8,527 nt of DNA, from contig CACZPE010000042.1 in assembly GCA_902782875.1 (NCBI GenBank), positions 1 through 8,527 of the forward strand, in the 5' to 3' direction. The notes under the pieces were generated by a model, which did no database searches, was not told the DNA's origin, and was given only the letters and a program-made list of their open reading frames with translations. Both the position numbers and the translations under genes were made by a program. Below, one piece after another: positions 6,371 through 8,527 of this stretch. Source of the stretch: an uncultured Ruminococcus sp. (lineage in GTDB: Bacteria; Bacillota_A; Clostridia; Oscillospirales; Ruminococcaceae). Each line of letters begins with the position of its first letter. The first letter of the stretch is position 1.

Positions 6371-6397
6371 CAGCCCGCTTGTCACGGGCTGTTTTTT
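6371..6397 (+). terminator. Intrinsic terminator of the small membrane protein gene
   Basis: A 7-bp stem, CAGCCCG / CGGGCTG, with loop CTTGTCA followed by TTTTTT. It begins 8 bases after the stop codon. Confidence 0.88.
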
Positions 6398-6472
6398 ATG
6401 CTCACAGCAATATGCACAAGCCTGAGGGTGTACCCTTTGCATATGACAAATGAGAAAAATATAAAAAAGGTC

Positions 6473-6501
6473 TTGCATTTTCCGATACGTTGTGATATAA
6501 T
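6473..6501 (+). promoter_or_regulatory. tRNA-Arg promoter
   Basis: -35 TTGCAT (6473-6478), 17-base spacer, perfect -10 TATAAT (6496-6501) preceded by the extended TGA element. The start point is near 6508, leaving a 5' leader of about 26 bases for RNase P to remove. Confidence 0.82.
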
Positions 6502-6533
6502 AAGCAAGTGCTTTTACTTAAAGCGGTATATAA

Positions 6534-6610
6534 GTCTCCGTAGCTCAGCAGGATAGAGCGTTCGCCTCCTAAGCGAAAGGCCGCGCGTTCGAATCGCGCC
6601 GGGGACGCCA
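6534..6610 (+). tRNA. tRNA-Arg, anticodon CCT
   Basis: A complete 77-base cloverleaf with encoded CCA. The acceptor stem GTCTCCG / CGGGGAC has a single T-G wobble. The D arm is GCTC...GAGC, the anticodon stem TTCGC / GCGAA with loop CTCCTAA (anticodon CCT, reading AGG), the variable loop AGGCC, and the T arm GCGCG-TTCGAAT-CGCGC. The discriminator base is G. It has its own promoter and a terminator-like hairpin 2 bases after CCA. It does not look like an integration site: no partial 3' duplication is seen within the window. Confidence 0.97.
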
Positions 6611-6612
6611 TC

Positions 6613-6636
6613 AGCCTCATTTTTATGAGGCTTTTT
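6613..6636 (+). terminator. Terminator-like hairpin after the tRNA
   Basis: An 8-bp stem, AGCCTCAT / ATGAGGCT, with a TTTT loop and TTTTT at 6632-6636. It lies between the tRNA and the lipoprotein gene and may work as partial terminator or attenuator, since the next ATG is only 15 bases on. Confidence 0.85.
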
Positions 6637-6651
6637 GTTTAAGGGGGATAT

Positions 6652-7035
6652 ATGAAGAAAAACATCATGATCGTACTGCTGCTGTGCATAGTACTGTGCC
6701 TCACAGGCTGCAATGGCGGCGGAGAAAGCGATAAGACTACACAGAGCGCGTCTGCCACGGCATCATCAGGTGCGCTGCTCGGTACATGGAAGGGCACGGG
6801 CGATGAACATTCCACCATAACCTTCGGTACAGACGGCAGATGCAAGGATGATTTCAACTATGACGGGATACAGATCGTTACAGCAGGTCCTTACACAGTT
6901 AATGAAGCTGACTCGACCGTACTTATACACGATGATGAATACGGTCTCGATTTTCTCTATACCTACACGATATCGGGAAATGATCTTACCCTGCAGCTTG
7001 AGGGCGGCAATCCGAGGACGTTCAGAAAGCAATAA
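6652..7035 (+). CDS. Small secreted lipoprotein, lipocalin-like / DUF5640-like fold
   Basis: A 127-residue precursor. Residues 1-19 are a lipoprotein signal, with the lipobox L17-T-G-C20; C20 should be lipidated and the mature 108 residues held on the outer face of the membrane. A short Gly/Ser/Thr-rich tether (about 21-42) is followed by GTWKG, STITFGTDGR, GPYTVNEADSTV, YTYTISGNDLTL and RTFRKQ, an up-and-down beta pattern as in lipocalin-like and DUF5640-type lipoproteins of clostridia. No ligand can be inferred. A strong AGGGGG lies a few bases before the ATG at 6652. It sits 42 bases after the tRNA with no clear promoter of its own. Convergent with the dehydrogenase gene, with no ordinary terminator. 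Confidence 0.85.
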   Translation: MKKNIMIVLLLCIVLCLTGCNGGGESDKTTQSASATASSGALLGTWKGTGDEHSTITFGTDGRCKDDFNYDGIQIVTAGPYTVNEADSTVLIHDDEYGLDFLYTYTISGNDLTLQLEGGNPRTFRKQ

Positions 7036-7125
7036 TGATCATGGGGCTGCACAAGCGCAGGCACAATGAATAGTTATAATCCTTTTATAATGATAACACA
7101 GAAACACTTTATAGCCTGTACTGGC

Positions 7126-7254
7126 CTGCTAAAAGAAAAAAGAAGAAAGAATAGATAAGAAATATAAACGGTTTATCTGCAAAGTACATTAATGTATTTT
7201 GCAGATACCTTTTATTCTCTGTTCTTTCTTCTTTATTATTTATTATTTTAGCAG
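7126..7254. repeat. 129-base imperfect inverted repeat in a convergent intergenic region
   Basis: Arms match in three nested blocks about one centre near base 7190: CTGCTAAAA (7126-7134) with TTTTAGCAG (7246-7254), AAAGAAGAAAGAA (7139-7151) with TTCTTTCTTCTTT (7222-7234), and TATCTGCAAA (7174-7183) with its complement at 7198-7207. The inner 34 bases (7174-7207) form a near-perfect palindrome around TACATTAATGTA, with one mismatch pair. The purine-rich left arm and pyrimidine-rich right arm make a long hairpin in either transcript. No coding capacity. Could be a large bidirectional terminator, a MITE-like remnant, or a structured RNA; no clear target-site duplication is seen. Confidence 0.8.
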
Positions 7255-7300
7255 CGGCGTGAAAGATATATCAGAGCAGATGTTTCTATATCACCGCTGC
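7251..7300. repeat. Second inverted repeat next to the dehydrogenase stop codon
   Basis: GCAGCGG (7251-7257) pairs with CCGCTGC (7294-7300) and GATATA (7265-7270) with TATATC (7287-7292), with a 7-base bulge on one side and a 16-base loop. It lies 5 bases after the dehydrogenase stop on the minus strand and shares its outer GCAG with the large inverted repeat. It is probably part of that gene's 3' end, but no good U tract follows it, so termination is not certain. Confidence 0.5.
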
Positions 7301-7305
7301 GCTGT

Positions 7306-8376
7306 TTATATATCTATTATACTGTACATTACCGACCTGTCCACACGGAACGGGCAGAGTGCGAGCTTTGCGGGAATATTCAGCACTGTTTCCGCAGAGC
7401 GTTCAAGCAGCGCTCTGTCGGCCTTTACGGGGGCAAGGGAGTTTATCGCATCACGCAGTTCATCCGTGCTGCCAAAGCCTGCCGCAGACAGCACCGCATC
7501 ACGTCTGTCCTTATCCGCAAAGCTTATATAGTTTGCCTGGAACACGCCCACAGCCGCTCCGTGGGGGATATGCTCCTCATAGGTGAGCGGATAGCTGAGC
7601 GAATGCGGCAGTGTAGTGCCTGTCTGTGCTATCGACATACCCGCCAGCGCGGATGCGTTCATCAGCATAAGCGCACCTTCTTCATCGAGGGGCTTCTTTC
7701 TGTCAAGATACTCACGGCATCTGCCCCATTCCCTGAGCCCTGCGAATACGCACATATCACTGTATGTATCGGCATTGTTGTTGATACCGCTCTCGATAAG
7801 GTGAGAGAGCGCATCGACCGCTGTATTTGCTATGATGTTCCAGGGTGCGGACATGATATACCTGCCGTCGATAAGGGCCAGGGCGGGGAATATCCTGTGC
7901 CTGATAGAGCCCTTGGTGCGCAGGTCGTGACGGGTTATCACGGATACCGCAGTGACCTCGGAGCCTGTGCCGCAGGTGGTGGGTACAGCTATGACGGGCA
8001 GATGCTCTGCTTTAGTATTCTCATACATAAACTGCCAGTCCCTGTCGGGATTCTTTATCATCAGTGCGGCTGCCTTTGCGCAGTCAAGGGGAGAACCGCC
8101 GCCTATGCCTATCACATGGTCGGCACCGCATTCAATGCCCTTGTCACGGGCTTTCATCACTGTTTCTACAGACGGGTTCTCTTCGACCTGGTCAAATATG
8201 GTATAACCTGTATTATTCGCTTCAAGCACTGCTGTCACATCGTCAAGCGAGCCGTTTGAACGCGATGAGGATCTTCCTGTGACTATCAGCGCATGAGCGC
8301 CGAGCTTCATTTCCTGCGCATGGTTCTTTACGCAGTCTTTTTCTGCATATACTCTTGTCGGCATGAAAAATCTCAT
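7306..8376 (-). CDS. Iron-containing alcohol dehydrogenase, 1,3-propanediol dehydrogenase-like subgroup
   Basis: A 356-residue NAD(P)-dependent group III (iron-type) alcohol dehydrogenase, reversibly reducing an aldehyde to an alcohol; cytoplasmic. The N-terminal nucleotide-binding half has GRSSSRSNGSLDD, VEENPSVETVMKA and the GGGSPLDCAK turn (92-101), then PTTCGTGSEV. The helical half carries the metal ligands D188 and H192 (VDALSH), H258 and H272 (PHSLSYPLTYEEHIPHG). Length and motifs fit the subgroup that includes the Thermotoga TM0920 enzyme, which has the same TGTTLxHxLxYPLT segment. A tyrosine (Y262) stands where E. coli FucO has the nearby His267. ATG at 8376 gives the best fit to the family N-terminus (MRFFMPTRVYAE); the in-frame ATG at 8409 would precede the -10 box. 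Its own promoter lies close upstream. The physiological substrate is unknown; fermentative alcohol formation is likely. Confidence 0.92.
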   Translation of the reverse strand: MRFFMPTRVYAEKDCVKNHAQEMKLGAHALIVTGRSSSRSNGSLDDVTAVLEANNTGYTIFDQVEENPSVETVMKARDKGIECGADHVIGIGGGSPLDCAKAAALMIKNPDRDWQFMYENTKAEHLPVIAVPTTCGTGSEVTAVSVITRHDLRTKGSIRHRIFPALALIDGRYIMSAPWNIIANTAVDALSHLIESGINNNADTYSDMCVFAGLREWGRCREYLDRKKPLDEEGALMLMNASALAGMSIAQTGTTLPHSLSYPLTYEEHIPHGAAVGVFQANYISFADKDRRDAVLSAAGFGSTDELRDAINSLAPVKADRALLERSAETVLNIPAKLALCPFRVDRSVMYSIIDI

Positions 8377-8397
8377 AAATATCACGCCCTGACAGAT

Positions 8398-8426
8398 ATA
8401 ATAGCACAAATCCCCTGATTAGTCAA
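8398..8426 (-). promoter_or_regulatory. Promoter of the alcohol dehydrogenase gene
   Basis: Minus strand: -35 TTGACT (8421-8426), 17-base spacer, -10 TATTAT (8398-8403). The start point is near 8391, so the leader is only about 15 bases, with a CAGGGCG ribosome binding site at its very 5' end. Confidence 0.78.
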
Positions 8427-8445
8427 CCGCCGGTGCGACCGGCGG
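8427..8445. repeat. Perfect 8-bp GC inverted repeat abutting the dehydrogenase -35 box
   Basis: CCGCCGGT and ACCGGCGG flank a 3-base loop. On the minus strand it ends exactly where the -35 box begins. It could be an operator for the dehydrogenase promoter or a terminator of a minus-strand gene beyond the window edge; a proper U tract is absent. Bases 8446-8527 hold nothing else I can support. Confidence 0.55.
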
Positions 8446-8527
8446 CGATTTCGCAGATGTGTTTTACAGAAATGGCTGTATTTGCGGCACGGTAACTTTT
8501 ATTTGATCATGATATCTTAATCTAAAA

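Noticed and set aside
6534..6610. tRNA-Arg as an integration site of a mobile element
   Set aside because: No integrase and no duplicated tRNA 3' end in the window; flanking genes look like ordinary chromosome.
7561..8259. A 232-codon open frame opposite the alcohol dehydrogenase gene
   Set aside because: The minus-strand frame carries all dehydrogenase motifs; the opposite frame is a cysteine-rich shadow.
8465..8526. A 20-codon stretch open from the right edge on the minus strand, ending in TAA
   Set aside because: Too short to support as the end of a gene and without recognisable sequence.

Overview
The window looks like chromosomal DNA from a clostridial gut or rumen bacterium, most plausibly Ruminococcus or a close relative in the Oscillospiraceae. 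The reasons are intermediate base composition, strong AGGAG-type ribosome binding sites, TTGACA/TATAAT-type promoters, an acidic secreted protein ending in a Gram-positive wall-sorting-like tail, and protein families common in that group. This placement is inference. No transposase, integrase, phage gene or CRISPR array was found.

Layout. Bases 1-1140 hold the C-terminal part of the disaggregase ClpB, closed by a strong hairpin that also separates it from a convergent operon. Bases 1173-4097 (minus strand) are a compact three-gene operon in the order PadR-type repressor, a large flavoprotein fused to an SCP2-like and a six-helix membrane region, and a TraX-family membrane protein. The first junction is a 4-base ATGA overlap and the second a 25-base gap. 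The operon promoter carries two near-identical inverted-repeat operators, one filling the -35/-10 spacer and one just after the start point. Divergent from it, with its own near-perfect promoter, is an EFR1-type flavodoxin/2[4Fe-4S] ferredoxin fusion (4283-5044). This PadR-FMN-reductase-TraX / flavodoxin-ferredoxin cluster is the part most likely to be an undescribed system.

Bases 5046-5074 form a shared bidirectional terminator. Gene 5100-5774 (minus) encodes a secreted acidic protein. The 400-base gap upstream of it contains a promoter, a hairpin at the predicted mRNA 5' end, a cre-like palindrome, and an 11-base-period direct repeat in front of the next promoter. A 61-residue membrane peptide (6177-6362), a tRNA-Arg(CCT) (6534-6610) and a small lipoprotein (6652-7035) follow on the plus strand.

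The lipoprotein gene and the convergent iron-type alcohol dehydrogenase gene (7306-8376, minus) are separated by 270 bases that contain a 129-base imperfect inverted repeat with a perfect 12-base palindrome at its centre, followed by a second inverted repeat. The dehydrogenase has a clear promoter and a very short leader. The last 80 bases hold no gene I can support.

Genes appear to work together only in the PadR operon and, more speculatively, with the divergent EFR1 gene. The other genes look like independent units, except that the lipoprotein gene may depend on read-through from the tRNA promoter.
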